Below are positions 9,148-19,137 of a DNA stretch of 64,000 bases, in pieces. The notes below the pieces were generated by a model, which saw only the letters and a list, made by a program, of their open reading frames with translations, ran no database searches and was not told where the DNA came from. Source of the DNA: Blastopirellula marina (GTDB lineage: Bacteria > Planctomycetota > Planctomycetia > Pirellulales > Pirellulaceae). Each line of letters begins with the position of its first letter. Positions within the stretch are counted from its first letter, which is position 1. The DNA is taken from contig NZ_PUIA01000038.1 in the NCBI RefSeq assembly GCF_002967715.1, forward strand, positions 1-64,000, in the 5' to 3' direction. Position numbers and translations under genes: made by a program.

Positions 9148-12100
9148 CTAGTGTGACGTACCGATCGAAGACTCTTCGAGTTTGCCAGGCGAAGTAAACG
9201 CATGAACTGGCTGAGGGGCAGCTTCGCTGTGATGGTTCTCTTCGCTGAGGATGGAACCAGGAGCGAAGAACTCGATAAAGCTGACCTTGATGGAGTAACC
9301 GACTGGAACCAGGAAGAGCACCAGGACGGTCGCGAAGATTTCCCCAAATGCAATACTCGTCGCCATTGGGATCAGAAGCTGTGCTTGAAGTGAAGTCTCC
9401 ATCAACAGTGGTGAGAGCCCTCCCACAGTTGTGATCGTGGTTAGAAGCACAGGACGGAATCGTCGTGTGCCCGCTTCCAGCAGTGCCTGCTTTAGCGGCA
9501 TGCCGGCGTGCACGCGTTGATTGATGAAGTCTACCAGCACGATCGAGTCGTTCACGACGATCCCGGTGAGAGCCACCAGGCCGAACATGCTGAAGAATGT
9601 AAGGGGTATGCCCATCATCGCATGCCCGGCAATCGCACCGATGGCTCCAAAAGGAATGATGGCCAAAATCAAAAGGGGCTGAAAGTACGATTTGAATTCA
9701 AAGGCTAGCAGCATAAACATGGCGACCAACGCGACAATAAAGCCATTGAACAGGCTGCCCATCGACTCCTGACGCTGTTCATTTTGTCCTTCCCAAGAGA
9801 CACTGATGCCAGGATATTCTTTCAGAAGCTTCGGGATAAAATCTGCTTTGATGCCGGCAACGATCTCGACTTCGTTGCCGTGCTCGGGATCGACGTCTGC
9901 AGTGATTTTGATCGAACGCTTTTGCTTGACGCGATTAATCTCGGAGTAGCCACGGACGATGTCGACTTCCGCGAGTTCCGTGATGGGACGCTCGATGCCG
10001 TCGTTCAGGCGGATGCGAATGTCGTTGAACGACGCCAGGCGATGGCGATCTTCGTGCGGGTATCGCACCATGATTTTGACTTCATGGCGTCCTCGCTGCA
10101 CGCGCATCACTTCCTGTCCGTAAAACGCGGCCCGGACGGTTTCGGCAAGGTCGGCGGTGCGTACGCCTAAAGCCTGAGCGTCTGGCTTGATACGGAAACG
10201 ATATTCCCATTTGCCTGGGATCGAGTCATCGGCGATATCGATCAGGCCGGAGTAGGTTTCCATGTGGGCCTTGGTCTTTTCGATCGCTTCCTCCAGTTGA
10301 TCCATATGATTGCCATCGGCCAGCAGGCGGAATTCAATCGGTGTCGCGCCAGGGCCCATCGCTTGCGAGGCAATCGTTAATGACTCGGCACCAGGTATTG
10401 GTCCCAATTCTTCTCGCCACGCCGCTACGATATCCATGCTGCTGATTTCACGCTGCTCGGTATCTTGCAGTTCGATCTCGACACTTCCGACATGGCTGCC
10501 GCTGGCCTCGCTGGCATTGGCCCCAGGAGGGCCACCATTGGAAACTTGCGAGCCGACCGTGCGAAATGATACCTGCCCCAGGCTCTCCCCTTCTGGAGAA
10601 AGCCGCTCGTTGATCGCCCAGAAGGCGTCTTCGATACGTTTAGTCCAATGCTGTGTGACACGCTCGGGCGTGCCGTCTGGGAACGTAACTTGCGCCTGGA
10701 CCGTGTTGCCGTCGAGCTTCGGGAAAAACTCGATCGGTGTAATGCCGGAACGTACGATCGCAAAGGTAACCAGGATCGACGCCACGCCTGCCCCGCATAC
10801 GATGATTCGGTTATGCAGAGCCCAGTACAGGCAGGGCTGATAAATGTTCTCGATGAACCATTCCAAAATCTTAGTGGTCGTATCGCTGGCCCAGTGAACG
10901 ATCGGAAGCATCCACGCGAAGATAAAAAGCGCCCAGCCCAAGAACTTCATGAAGCCGTCGTTCTTGTGAGCCAGGTGGCATGGCAAGATCGTTAAGCACT
11001 CAAACAGCGAGGCAATCAAGATTGCGATAATCGCCATCGGCATCACGGCCATGAACTTGCCCATCACACCACTGACAAACAGCAACGGCATGAACGCCAT
11101 GACCGTGGTGGCGGTCGAAGACGAAACAGAGCTCATCACTTCTGACGTGCCGTCAACAGCCGAATCCATAAGTGTCTTGCCCATGAGTCGATGGGAGTAA
11201 ATGTTTTCTCCCACGACAATCGCGTCGTCCACGACAATACCCAAGGCCATCAGGAAGCCGAACATGGAGATCATGTTCATCGTTTCCCCTACGGCGAACA
11301 GATAGATGCCTGCGGCAAAGAGGGAGAACGGAATCCCCATGGAAACCCAGATAGCCAACTCGAGATCGAGGAACAGGATCAAAAGCACGAAGACGATAAT
11401 CAAGCCATAGATCGCGTTCTCGATCAGCAAGTTCAATCGGCCGCGGACTTCGACCGACTGGTCGCTCCACGTCAGCATTTCGTAGCCGCTAGGCAGTTCT
11501 TTCTCGGCAACATACTTTTTGACTGCGTCGACCATCTTCAACAGGTCTTCGTCAGAGCTACGCGAGATGGTCAAGGCCATCGCTGGCTTGCCTTGGATAT
11601 AAGCGCGAGAGGTCGTGTCGGCTAGTTCATCACGGACCGTTCCTAAATCGGAAATTTTCAGGACGGCACCATCCAGCTGGGTAATCACCGGAAGCTTGGC
11701 GATGGCGTCCCCAGTCGTGCGGCGATTGTTGCCCCGAAGTAAAACTTCCTGCGACTCGCCGCGAATGGTACCAGCTGGAAGTTCGCGGTTTTCTCGGCGG
11801 ATGATCTCGGCCACGCTGTCCAGAGTCAGGCCATGCGATCGTAGAACCGATTCGTCGATCTCGACATCGATCTGGTATTCTCGGTTGTTGATGAAGTCGA
11901 CTTGAGAGACACCGTCCAACTGAAGTAATTCATCGCGAACCCTTTCGGCGACCGCACGCAATTGCAGTTGGGCTTCTTCTGAGTCGAACTCAGGGCCAAT
12001 CACACCTACACGAATGGCCGGACGCCGCGTGGTAACGCGGCGCACTTCGGCGTCTTCGGCTTCTTCCGGAAAGCTCGGAATACGATCGATCTCCGAGCGG

Positions 12101-12429
12101 ACTTCGTCGAGGACGCGATCAGGGTTCAAGACCGAAGAATGCAATTCGATAACGACGCTGCCCACCCCTTCGGCGGCAACGGAAGTGACTTTCTTGATGC
12201 CATCAAGAGAACGCACCGCTTCTTCGATCTTCTGGCAAACCCCTTCTTCGACTTCCTGAGGCGCAGCTCCTGGGTAGGGGACCTGAACGAGGATGATGTC
12301 GAGGTCGAAATCGGGGAAGGTCTCGCGATGCATCCGAGAAAGGGACACGAAGCCAACCAGGATCGCGGCGACCATCAAGATATTCATGGCGGGCGTATTG
12401 GAAATCGCCCAGCGAACGAGTGATTTCAT
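9148..12429 (-). CDS. RND efflux pump, inner-membrane permease
   Basis: A 1093-residue AcrB/MexF/HAE1-type permease, normal length. It shows the internal duplication of the family: TM1 at residues 12-30, a large periplasmic loop (REDFDLD...PYPGAAPQEVEEGVCQKIE), TM2-6 around 340-480 with the DDAIVVGENI proton-relay acidic pair, then the second half with TM7 near 540 and TM8-12 at 860-1050 including FGLVALTGIVVNDSIVLVDFIN. It exports toxic compounds using the proton gradient together with an adaptor and outer-membrane factor. The adaptor gene ends 2 bases upstream, so they form an operon. No TolC-like gene is in the window. Confidence 0.95.
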   Translation of the reverse strand: MKSLVRWAISNTPAMNILMVAAILVGFVSLSRMHRETFPDFDLDIILVQVPYPGAAPQEVEEGVCQKIEEAVRSLDGIKKVTSVAAEGVGSVVIELHSSVLNPDRVLDEVRSEIDRIPSFPEEAEDAEVRRVTTRRPAIRVGVIGPEFDSEEAQLQLRAVAERVRDELLQLDGVSQVDFINNREYQIDVEIDESVLRSHGLTLDSVAEIIRRENRELPAGTIRGESQEVLLRGNNRRTTGDAIAKLPVITQLDGAVLKISDLGTVRDELADTTSRAYIQGKPAMALTISRSSDEDLLKMVDAVKKYVAEKELPSGYEMLTWSDQSVEVRGRLNLLIENAIYGLIIVFVLLILFLDLELAIWVSMGIPFSLFAAGIYLFAVGETMNMISMFGFLMALGIVVDDAIVVGENIYSHRLMGKTLMDSAVDGTSEVMSSVSSSTATTVMAFMPLLFVSGVMGKFMAVMPMAIIAILIASLFECLTILPCHLAHKNDGFMKFLGWALFIFAWMLPIVHWASDTTTKILEWFIENIYQPCLYWALHNRIIVCGAGVASILVTFAIVRSGITPIEFFPKLDGNTVQAQVTFPDGTPERVTQHWTKRIEDAFWAINERLSPEGESLGQVSFRTVGSQVSNGGPPGANASEASGSHVGSVEIELQDTEQREISSMDIVAAWREELGPIPGAESLTIASQAMGPGATPIEFRLLADGNHMDQLEEAIEKTKAHMETYSGLIDIADDSIPGKWEYRFRIKPDAQALGVRTADLAETVRAAFYGQEVMRVQRGRHEVKIMVRYPHEDRHRLASFNDIRIRLNDGIERPITELAEVDIVRGYSEINRVKQKRSIKITADVDPEHGNEVEIVAGIKADFIPKLLKEYPGISVSWEGQNEQRQESMGSLFNGFIVALVAMFMLLAFEFKSYFQPLLILAIIPFGAIGAIAGHAMMGIPLTFFSMFGLVALTGIVVNDSIVLVDFINQRVHAGMPLKQALLEAGTRRFRPVLLTTITTVGGLSPLLMETSLQAQLLIPMATSIAFGEIFATVLVLFLVPVGYSIKVSFIEFFAPGSILSEENHHSEAAPQPVHAFTSPGKLEESSIGTSH

Positions 12430-12431
12430 GG

Positions 12432-13784
12432 CTACTGAACCACCTCGACTTTCGCGCCATCGAACGGGGCCGACAGGGGCGAAACAACAACTTGTTCCCC
12501 AGGCTGTATCTTCCCTTCGCCGGCATACACCAACGCGTCGTCATCGCTGCTTACGGCAACCGAGATTTCTCGTCTTTGCAGCTTTCCGTCTTTGACCACC
12601 CACAGCCGATTGCCTGGGTAGACTGCTGGAACAGGAACCGAGACCAGCGGGCTTCGTGGATTAACGTGCACATCGACGTGAACGTACATCCCCACCATAA
12701 GTGTCGGGACCTCGGCTAACGTGTCGACATCGCCGTCGTCGGTCACTCGTTGAACGTGAAGTGGGTTCTCGACTTGAACGCGACACGGAATCATGCGGGT
12801 TTGTTGGTCGATCTGACCGCCATCGTAGCGGGTCAGCTTTCCGTCCCACAGATAGGTTTCATTGCCAATCCGATAACTCACGGTAACGGGCGTTTCCGGC
12901 AACTCGTAGGCCCCCCGCTTTTTTGCTTCGGTGGAGCCTGTCGATGACTCCCATAGCCACTTCATCTGATGGGCTTGCAGGCTGCATTTAATTTCGAGCT
13001 TCGAGGTGTCGCGGATCGAACAGATGACCGTCCCTTTTTGCAGATAGCTGTCTTGCTCGACATTGTCCTCGACAACTACTCCATCGATGGGCGAAGCGAT
13101 TGTCGTACGACTGAGTTGCAATTGGGCCGCCGAGATTTCTGCTTTTGTGCGATCGCGTACGTTTTCCAGTCGCGTCTTGGTCGCTTTAAGCAGAGCGAAT
13201 TGATCACGCTGAGATTGCAGGGTAGTTTTCGCCGTTAGCTCTGCTCGCAGGGCGTCATCCAGACTCGATTCGGTGGTGGCGTTGCGGCTAACGAGACTGC
13301 GGATTCGGTCGGTCGATCGTGTTTGAATTACGAGGTTCTCCGAAGCCAGTTCGATCTGTCCTTCGGCCGCGGCAATTTGAACATCCATCTCGGCGATGTT
13401 GTCTTCGGCCTGTTCCAGGTCCTCTTGCAGGCGTTCCAATTCCAAGTCATAGTCGCGACGGTCAATCAAAACGATCGGTTCCTTCGCAGAGACTGTCCGG
13501 CCGATGCGCAGCTTGTCCGATTTTTCGATGACCCGGCCAGCAACTTCCGCAGCCAGTTGAATTTCGCGATAGGGAACAACAACTCCGTCCACTTGGAAAG
13601 TAATTCCCGAGTCGTGTGGTTGAACCGTTTGAGTCTCGACGAGACGGATGTCCTCCGGCGGCGGCTGATCCGACTCTGTTTTCGCTTTCCCCAAGAAAAT
13701 AACAGTCGCAATACCCCCTCCCACCAAACAGAGGGAGATGAGTGATTTCAGGACGAGTTTTAAAATGCCGGTAAACTTCGACAT
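12432..13784 (-). CDS. RND efflux pump, periplasmic adaptor (membrane fusion protein)
   Basis: A 450-residue HlyD/AcrA-type adaptor with one N-terminal membrane helix (residues 8-31). Next come the first lipoyl half (QLAAEVAGRVI), a long coiled-coil hairpin (about 110-230), and the second lipoyl half (RTTIASPIDGVVVEDNVEQDSYLQKGTVI). Beta-barrel and membrane-proximal domains finish it (VPVPAVYPGNRLWVVKDGKLQRREI). It links the permease to an outer-membrane channel. First gene of the pump operon, with its promoter region shared with the divergent TetR-family gene; the palindrome at 13841-13858 is a likely operator. Confidence 0.94.
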   Translation of the reverse strand: MSKFTGILKLVLKSLISLCLVGGGIATVIFLGKAKTESDQPPPEDIRLVETQTVQPHDSGITFQVDGVVVPYREIQLAAEVAGRVIEKSDKLRIGRTVSAKEPIVLIDRRDYDLELERLQEDLEQAEDNIAEMDVQIAAAEGQIELASENLVIQTRSTDRIRSLVSRNATTESSLDDALRAELTAKTTLQSQRDQFALLKATKTRLENVRDRTKAEISAAQLQLSRTTIASPIDGVVVEDNVEQDSYLQKGTVICSIRDTSKLEIKCSLQAHQMKWLWESSTGSTEAKKRGAYELPETPVTVSYRIGNETYLWDGKLTRYDGGQIDQQTRMIPCRVQVENPLHVQRVTDDGDVDTLAEVPTLMVGMYVHVDVHVNPRSPLVSVPVPAVYPGNRLWVVKDGKLQRREISVAVSSDDDALVYAGEGKIQPGEQVVVSPLSAPFDGAKVEVVQ

Positions 13785-13840
13785 ATTTCGTTCTCAAGTG
13801 CGAGGACGGAAGAGTTGCCAAATTGTTTAGCTACGTTAGT

Positions 13841-13858
13841 ATTAAACACGTGTTTAAT
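13841..13858. promoter_or_regulatory. Perfect 18-bp palindrome, likely TetR-family operator
   Basis: ATTAAACACGTGTTTAAT is its own reverse complement over all 18 bases. It lies in the 125-base gap between the divergent adaptor and TetR-family genes, 57 bases from the adaptor start and 52 from the regulator start. Size, symmetry and position fit an operator bound by the neighbouring regulator to repress both directions. Confidence 0.75.
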
Positions 13859-13909
13859 TCGATGGTATCGCCGCCTTCTTAAAAAAACAATCGTAACACC
13901 CGAAAATTC

Positions 13910-14563
13910 ATGAGTTCGTCACCGCCGGATGCCAAACAGCGCCTGTTGGAAGCAGCCATTCAGGAATTTGCCCTGCATGGCTACGACCACGGTACGGTTC
14001 GCCGTATCTGCGGTAAGGCAGACGTGAACGTGAACGCCGTGAAGTATTACTTCGAGGATAAGAAGGGGTTGTACATCGAAGCGGTGAAGGAAGCGCACCG
14101 GGCCAGGCATCGATCGATGGCCCCCAGCGGCTTTATTCCCCCGGGGGATAGCCCCGAAATTGCCCCAGAAATCCGGCTGCAGGGGTTCATTCGCCAAATG
14201 GTCGCCATGGCCATGTCCGCCCAGGACCGCATTGATCACAAGCACTTGCTGATCTTTCGTGAAATGGCCGACCCTTCCGAGGCGACCCAGGACATCGTTC
14301 ACGAATTTATTCGTCCTCACTTCGAGCGATTGAACGACATCTTGAAGCAACTTCTGCCTGAGGAAACGCCGGAAGGGGATCGCCATATGTTCGCTTTCAG
14401 CGTTGTGGGGCAGTGTATGCATTACAAAATGGCTGGACCGATCATCAATATGCTCGTCTCTCCGCAGGAACTTCAGGCCTTAACGGCCGATCGCGTGGCC
14501 GAGCACATCTATCAGGTTATTACCGCCGCGATCCAACAAAGAAAACAAGCAGATTCCGCTTGA
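13910..14563 (+). CDS. TetR-family regulator with CerR-like C-terminal domain
   Basis: A 217-residue protein. Residues 8-55 are a TetR DNA-binding domain (AKQRLLEAAIQEFALHGYDHGTVRRICGKADVNVNAVKYYFEDKKGLY). The remainder resembles the DUF1956/CerR effector domain, with the HLLIFREMADPSEAT stretch that is typical of that group. Divergent from the RND pump operon, which it most likely represses until a ligand binds. An ATG start at 13910 lies close behind the palindrome region. Confidence 0.9.
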   Translation: MSSSPPDAKQRLLEAAIQEFALHGYDHGTVRRICGKADVNVNAVKYYFEDKKGLYIEAVKEAHRARHRSMAPSGFIPPGDSPEIAPEIRLQGFIRQMVAMAMSAQDRIDHKHLLIFREMADPSEATQDIVHEFIRPHFERLNDILKQLLPEETPEGDRHMFAFSVVGQCMHYKMAGPIINMLVSPQELQALTADRVAEHIYQVITAAIQQRKQADSA

Positions 14564-14629
14564 TTTTAAGCCGACGATGCTTCACGCTGCTGGCAGTTGC
14601 CTATCTCTTCTTCGCTCGGGAGTTCAAGC

Positions 14630-15916
14630 ATGCGACGACTTGTCAGCGTTGGAATCCTCTTCATGATGTCCATTTCCGCCCTGGCCGATGATTGGCCGCA
14701 GTGGCGTGGCCCGAACCGCGACGGTGTTTGGCGTGAACGAGGTATCTTGCGGGAATTTCCCGAGGAAGGTCTACAGCCCGAGTGGACCGTGCCGATCGGG
14801 GCCGGCTATAGCGGACCTGTCGTTGCCGATGGTTATGTCTACGTAACCGATCGTATTGTCGAGCCAGAGCAGAAGGAACGTGTGCACTGTGTCGATCTGG
14901 CTAACGGTAAAAAGCTGTGGAGCTTCGAGTATCCGTGTCCCTATGCCAACATTGGGTATACGGCAGGACCGCGGGCCTGTCCCCTGGTCGACGACTCGAA
15001 TCTTTACACCTTAGGCTCGATGGGACATCTGCACTGTCTGGATGCCATCACAGGGGACAAGATCTGGTCTCGCGATCTGCAAAAGGACTACAAGATTCGG
15101 ATGCCAAACTGGGGTATCGCCGCGGCACCACTCATTTGGCGTGATCTGTTGATACTGCAAATTGGTGGGTCTGAAGGTGCCTGTGTTATTGCACTGGATA
15201 AAGAAAGCGGCGAAGAAGAGTGGCGGGCACTCAACGATCGTGCGTGCTATGCGTCCCCCATCATGATCGAGCAAGCAGGCCGCCCGACCGTGCTCGTTTG
15301 GACAGGCGATAGTGTCGCCGCGCTCGATCCGAAGGATGGGGACGTTCGTTGGCGATATCCTTGGGCCCCGAAGAACATGCCGATCGGTGTCGCGACGCCG
15401 GTTGTTCAGGGAGACCGCGTGTTTCTTACATCATTTTACGATGGGGCGTTAATGCTTCGGATTAAGCCTGACGAGTTTGGCTATGAAGTCCTTTGGCATC
15501 GCGTTGGCCGCTCGGAAAACGACACCGATGGGCTGCATTCCATCATCAGTACCCCTGTCTTTGAGGGAGACTACATCTACGGTGTGGATAGCTACGGCCA
15601 GTTTCGCTGCCTGGATGCTTCCAACGGCGATCGCGTGTGGGAAGATCAAACGGCCGTTCCAAAAGCACGCTGGAGCACGATCCACTTTGTGAAACATGGA
15701 GACCGATACTTCATGTTCAACGAGCGGGGGGAACTGATTATCGCTCGGCTGTCTCCCGACGGTTTCGAAGAAATCGATCGAACAAAGATCCTCAGTCCAA
15801 CCCGCGATCAGCTCTCGCGCCGCGACGGTGTGTGCTGGTCGCATCCCGCCTTTGCCGAAAAGTGCGTGATTGCTCGCAGCGACGATCAGTTAGTTTGTAT
15901 AAGTCTCGAGGACTAA
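14630..15916 (+). CDS. Exported PQQ-like beta-propeller repeat protein
   Basis: About 428 residues from the ATG at 14630, which has GGGAG eight bases upstream. A TTG at 14597 lies in the same frame but precedes the signal peptide. After the signal peptide (ending near ISALADD) comes WPQWRGPNRDGV, the characteristic opening of planctomycete PQQ-binding-like proteins. Several propeller blades of the type VADGYVYVTDR, LHCLDAITGDKIWSRDL, VIALDKESGEEEWRA and VAALDPKDGDVRWRYP follow. These proteins are periplasmic and mostly of unknown function; no dehydrogenase catalytic residues are evident. Monocistronic, convergent with the response-regulator gene. Confidence 0.88.
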   Translation: MRRLVSVGILFMMSISALADDWPQWRGPNRDGVWRERGILREFPEEGLQPEWTVPIGAGYSGPVVADGYVYVTDRIVEPEQKERVHCVDLANGKKLWSFEYPCPYANIGYTAGPRACPLVDDSNLYTLGSMGHLHCLDAITGDKIWSRDLQKDYKIRMPNWGIAAAPLIWRDLLILQIGGSEGACVIALDKESGEEEWRALNDRACYASPIMIEQAGRPTVLVWTGDSVAALDPKDGDVRWRYPWAPKNMPIGVATPVVQGDRVFLTSFYDGALMLRIKPDEFGYEVLWHRVGRSENDTDGLHSIISTPVFEGDYIYGVDSYGQFRCLDASNGDRVWEDQTAVPKARWSTIHFVKHGDRYFMFNERGELIIARLSPDGFEEIDRTKILSPTRDQLSRRDGVCWSHPAFAEKCVIARSDDQLVCISLED

Positions 15917-15922
15917 TTTCGG

Positions 15923-16351
15923 CTACCAGGATCGCGCGTCATTGACCGCTTGTTCCAGGATCGCAACGACCGTGTTCGGATCGTATGGCTTCCGGACATA
16001 GAAGCGAGCGCCACTGCGACGAATCTGGCGTACCGTATCTTCGCAGCCGTTGGCGCTGAGGATGATGATTGGAATCTGGCTGGTTTGCTCCGCATCGGTC
16101 AACTGAGAGCAAACCTCAAGGCCGTTGGAGTCAGGCAGATTTACATCCAGAAGAATCGCCATCGGGCGTTCTTTAAGGGCAAGCCGGACGCATTCGTTTC
16201 CTCGGTGTGTAATGATCGGGTCGAAGCCACGCTTCTTGACAAAGTGAGCTAGAGCATCACAGATATCTGGCTCGTCATCGCAAATGAGAACTTCACCACG
16301 GACTTCAAAGTCGGTGAGTTCTTCCATTTGGGGAATGGCATCCGCAATCAT
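15923..16351 (-). CDS. Stand-alone response regulator receiver protein
   Basis: About 142 residues from the ATG at 16351, consisting almost entirely of a CheY-like receiver domain. Residues in place: acidic pair Asp25-Asp26, phospho-acceptor Asp69 in ILLDVNLP, Ser99 in IILSA, and Lys121 in YVRKPYD. No output domain. A longer reading to 16456 adds 35 residues without family character, so I reject it. No histidine kinase is nearby; the cognate partner must be elsewhere. Convergent with the propeller gene 6 bases away. Confidence 0.88.
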   Translation of the reverse strand: MIADAIPQMEELTDFEVRGEVLICDDEPDICDALAHFVKKRGFDPIITHRGNECVRLALKERPMAILLDVNLPDSNGLEVCSQLTDAEQTSQIPIIILSANGCEDTVRQIRRSGARFYVRKPYDPNTVVAILEQAVNDARSW

Positions 16352-16500
16352 TATCTTGGCCCTTGTTTGCGTTTCGCCGGTGCGTACAGTCCATCGTGCA
16401 CCTAAGCATTCCCTATAGCGAGACGTTGTCAAAACGCAACGGTTGCGAAAAGACAACGTTTTTCACAGGGGCCAGCCGCATAACCGTTAAAGTCGAAGGG

Positions 16501-17418
16501 TCAGCGGTTTTTCCAGTCGATGTCATTCAGCTGGCACAGTGCCAGTTCCAAAGCATGCGTGCCCAGTCGACCGTGTCCTTGAGCCTTGACGGCCAGGTAA
16601 AGCTGTTCGCCCAAGGCCAGGCCAGGAAGTGCGATTCCCATTTTGCGAGCTTCGGACAAAGCGATGCCCATGTCCTTGATGAAGTGTTCGACAAAGAAGC
16701 CAGGATCGAAGTTGTTGTCGATAATGCGCGGTCCCAGATTGGTAAGCGACCAACTGCCGGCCGCACCTGACCCGACACTTTTCAGAACGGTTTCCAAATC
16801 GAGACCTGCCTTGTAGCCGTAAAGCAGCGCTTCGCAGACACCGATCATGCCGGTTGCGATCAGCGTTTGATTTACCATCTTGGTGTGCTGCCCTGCCCCA
16901 GGCCCTCCTTGGCGGACGATTGTCTTGCCCATCGCTTCCCAGCAAGGATTCAAGGCCGTAACGACTTCCTCTTCTCCGCCGATCATGATCGAAAGCCGCG
17001 CCTCTTTCGCCCCAATGTCACCACCGGAGACGGGTGCATCAACGCTGTAAACGCCTTGGGCTTTGGTGGTCTCAGCGATCTCGACGGCCAGGGTCGGTTC
17101 GCTGGTCGTCATATCGACGATGATGTTGCCTGGCTTGCTGCCGGCGAGAACGCCTTCTTCGCCAAGAATCACACTCCGCACATCCGCCGGAAAGCCAACG
17201 ATCGTGAAGACGACGTCACTCGCCTCGGCAACTTGCTTAGGGGTGTCGGCCCACTGGGCTCCCTTGTTGAGAAGACCAGCAGCTTTGTCCTTGGTGCGAT
17301 TGTAAACCGTTGCCGAGAAGCCCTTGTCGATCAGATGCCCACACATACTGGTACCCATAACGCCGGTGCCGATCCAGCCGATCTTGGTTTTACCGGGAAC
17401 AATCTCGATGCTTGGCAT
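16501..17418 (-). CDS. NAD(P)-dependent beta-hydroxyacid dehydrogenase
   Basis: A 305-residue member of the 3-hydroxyisobutyrate dehydrogenase / tartronate semialdehyde reductase family. It has the N-terminal Rossmann motif GWIGTGVMG, the substrate-binding [11 protein letters not shown] block, and the catalytic Lys in [30 protein letters not shown] is typical of GarR-like enzymes. It probably interconverts a beta-hydroxyacid and its semialdehyde; the exact substrate is not determined. Length is normal. Independent of neighbours on the same strand, with a 148-base upstream gap. Confidence 0.9.
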   Translation of the reverse strand: MPSIEIVPGKTKIGWIGTGVMGTSMCGHLIDKGFSATVYNRTKDKAAGLLNKGAQWADTPKQVAEASDVVFTIVGFPADVRSVILGEEGVLAGSKPGNIIVDMTTSEPTLAVEIAETTKAQGVYSVDAPVSGGDIGAKEARLSIMIGGEEEVVTALNPCWEAMGKTIVRQGGPGAGQHTKMVNQTLIATGMIGVCEALLYGYKAGLDLETVLKSVGSGAAGSWSLTNLGPRIIDNNFDPGFFVEHFIKDMGIALSEARKMGIALPGLALGEQLYLAVKAQGHGRLGTHALELALCQLNDIDWKNR

Positions 17419-17566
17419 GATACAGGCCTTACCTAAGGAGGGATTGGGCGAACTCGTTCGCAGTGCGAGGTGATGCTGTGCAACGCGAATTGTAACACAG
17501 TATGCCCAATCACTTTAGACCCGGGGCTCGGCGTATCAAGAGACCGCCCGGACGCAATGCATGAGA

Positions 17567-18301
17567 CTACTCAGGCTTCTGCAGAACAATAAACGCGTAA
17601 CTGGTCAGCGCCGAGATGGGATACTTGCTCAGGAAACGTGCTTTGGTCTTTTCCAGCGAATCGATCCACGGAAGACGTTTCCGATAGTAGCTGTGACCGA
17701 AGAAACCATCGTATTTCAGGACCTGGTAACCAATCGATTCAAATCGTCGAACCATGCTCATCGATGGGCCGCGACTCCAGCTGTAGTACGCGCGGAACTT
17801 ATCGTGTTGATGTTTGTCGCGAGGTTCCATGACTGCCAGGATCCGTTCGCTCACGAATTCCGGCATCAGCCAATTCACCAGAAACGGCAGAGCATACAAT
17901 GTCGAGAAGCAGTGGGCGGTCACGCCACCTGGCTTGAGCATCGAGAAGATGTTCTCGTAGTACTGCTTGCCGTTCTGAACGTGTTCGTTCACCATTCGGC
18001 TGTAGATCAAATCGTACGCTCCGTGGACATTCTCAGGAATTCCTTCCTGGCAGGCGTCAAGCTGTAGCGTCTCGTAGGCCGGATCTGCTTTCGAGAGTTC
18101 TTCGGCACTGATATCGTTGGTTGTGTAGGTGAATGGTGCCTCGCGAACGTACTCGACCGGAAGGGTCGGATTGGCACCAGAGCCGATTTCCAAAATCGAT
18201 GTCGGCCGATAAGTATCGATCAGCTCGCGAAGCCGATTTTCTGCACGTTTCCAGGCAGGGAATGCGTCGACGGTATGGAAAGCAATTGGACTGGATACCA
18301 T
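17567..18301 (-). CDS. Class I SAM-dependent methyltransferase-like protein
   Basis: I place the start at the ATG at 18301 (about 244 residues). An extension up to 18520 reads as non-coding in character. The SAM-binding motif I is ILEIGSGANPTLP; the acidic motif II region is TTNDIS, and the post-I region LQLDAC. SMLKPGG is the usual motif before strand 5. Substrate is unknown. The C-terminal half (ILAVMEPRDKHQHDKFRAYYSWSRGPS) has a pattern I have not assigned. It lies downstream of the flotillin operon on the same strand but 240 bases away. Confidence 0.82.
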   Translation of the reverse strand: MVSSPIAFHTVDAFPAWKRAENRLRELIDTYRPTSILEIGSGANPTLPVEYVREAPFTYTTNDISAEELSKADPAYETLQLDACQEGIPENVHGAYDLIYSRMVNEHVQNGKQYYENIFSMLKPGGVTAHCFSTLYALPFLVNWLMPEFVSERILAVMEPRDKHQHDKFRAYYSWSRGPSMSMVRRFESIGYQVLKYDGFFGHSYYRKRLPWIDSLEKTKARFLSKYPISALTSYAFIVLQKPE

Positions 18302-18543
18302 GTCGGTGCCCGATCGATGACGTGAGATGGGATGGCCATTGGTGATCTTGCCGACAACAACTGCCGACAAAAGAGACTCGATCCAGATTAATTGGCCGAT
18401 GATCAGGCTCAAGCGGCAAAATTTCTGATGCCGGTCAGCACTCGTCCGAAATCTAAAGAAGGCCGCATGATCGATACAGTCAGGACAACCGATCGCAGAA
18501 GATCGGTTCGGGCAGAGCAAATATGGGATCGTCTGACGCTACG

Positions 18544-19113
18544 TTACCGGCGTGGAATCTTCGGGCGGCTCATGATTTCGCCCAGAATGAAAGCGTTGCG
18601 TACCTGGCCGGGGTCGCGGAACATGGCAGCGATCGAAGCCCCGGCACCCGTCGGCGTATGAGAAGCATCGGAGTCGTAGTTGTAGTTCTCTGATTCTTCG
18701 TATTGATGTTCCTGGTGGACCATCACGTCGGTAGCATAAGGCTGACGCTCGGCCGGCTTATTGGCTTCTGGATGAGCGGCATCAATCTTCGATTCGAGAT
18801 GATGATCTTTCAGCGTTTCGTGGGCCGATTCCGCTTGGACGAACTCTTCTTCATCGTGGTCCTCGACCGACTGAGCCGGCACCCGCGATGACGAGGTATT
18901 CCCGCCACTGCGACTTTGTTCCAGAAAGTCTTGGATTTCGCGTTCGAGGTCCGACTGAGGTTCTCGCCTGCGACGTTGTCCGCGATCGTCTTGCACGGCT
19001 TTCCCTCCTAACAATTGAAGCAAATAGGGACCGACCATAAAGACCACCACGATGCCGATACGGATCAGCAATTCAATGGCATCGACGTCGGCTAGTAGGT
19101 TCCAAAATCCCAC
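18544..19113 (-). CDS. Unknown membrane-anchored acidic protein, last gene of the flotillin operon
   Basis: A 189-residue protein with one membrane helix at residues 14-36. The rest is low-complexity and highly charged (RGQRRRREPQ, then an acidic and His-rich stretch about 60-150). A short ordered-looking C-terminus includes AGASIAAMFRDPGQVRNAFILGEIMSRP, which may be the conserved functional part. No known domain recognised. It follows floA by 24 bases, so it is cotranscribed, in the position that YqfB holds after FloA in Bacillus, although it does not resemble YqfB. Confidence 0.72.
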   Translation of the reverse strand: MGFWNLLADVDAIELLIRIGIVVVFMVGPYLLQLLGGKAVQDDRGQRRRREPQSDLEREIQDFLEQSRSGGNTSSSRVPAQSVEDHDEEEFVQAESAHETLKDHHLESKIDAAHPEANKPAERQPYATDVMVHQEHQYEESENYNYDSDASHTPTGAGASIAAMFRDPGQVRNAFILGEIMSRPKIPRR

Positions 19114-19137
19114 GAATGATTTCCCAATTGGTGGGGC

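Noticed and set aside
9045-9190. Open frame of about 50 codons reading past the RND permease stop in another frame
   Set aside because: It has a protein-like composition but no start codon and no family match.
17430-17450. Strong AAGGAGGG ribosome-binding-like motif on the plus strand
   Set aside because: No open reading frame with a plausible start follows; on the coding strand of the adjacent dehydrogenase gene it is not a ribosome site.
18488-18508. Inverted repeat AACCGATC / GATCGGTT after the flotillin operon
   Set aside because: Short stem and no T-run; too weak to call a terminator.
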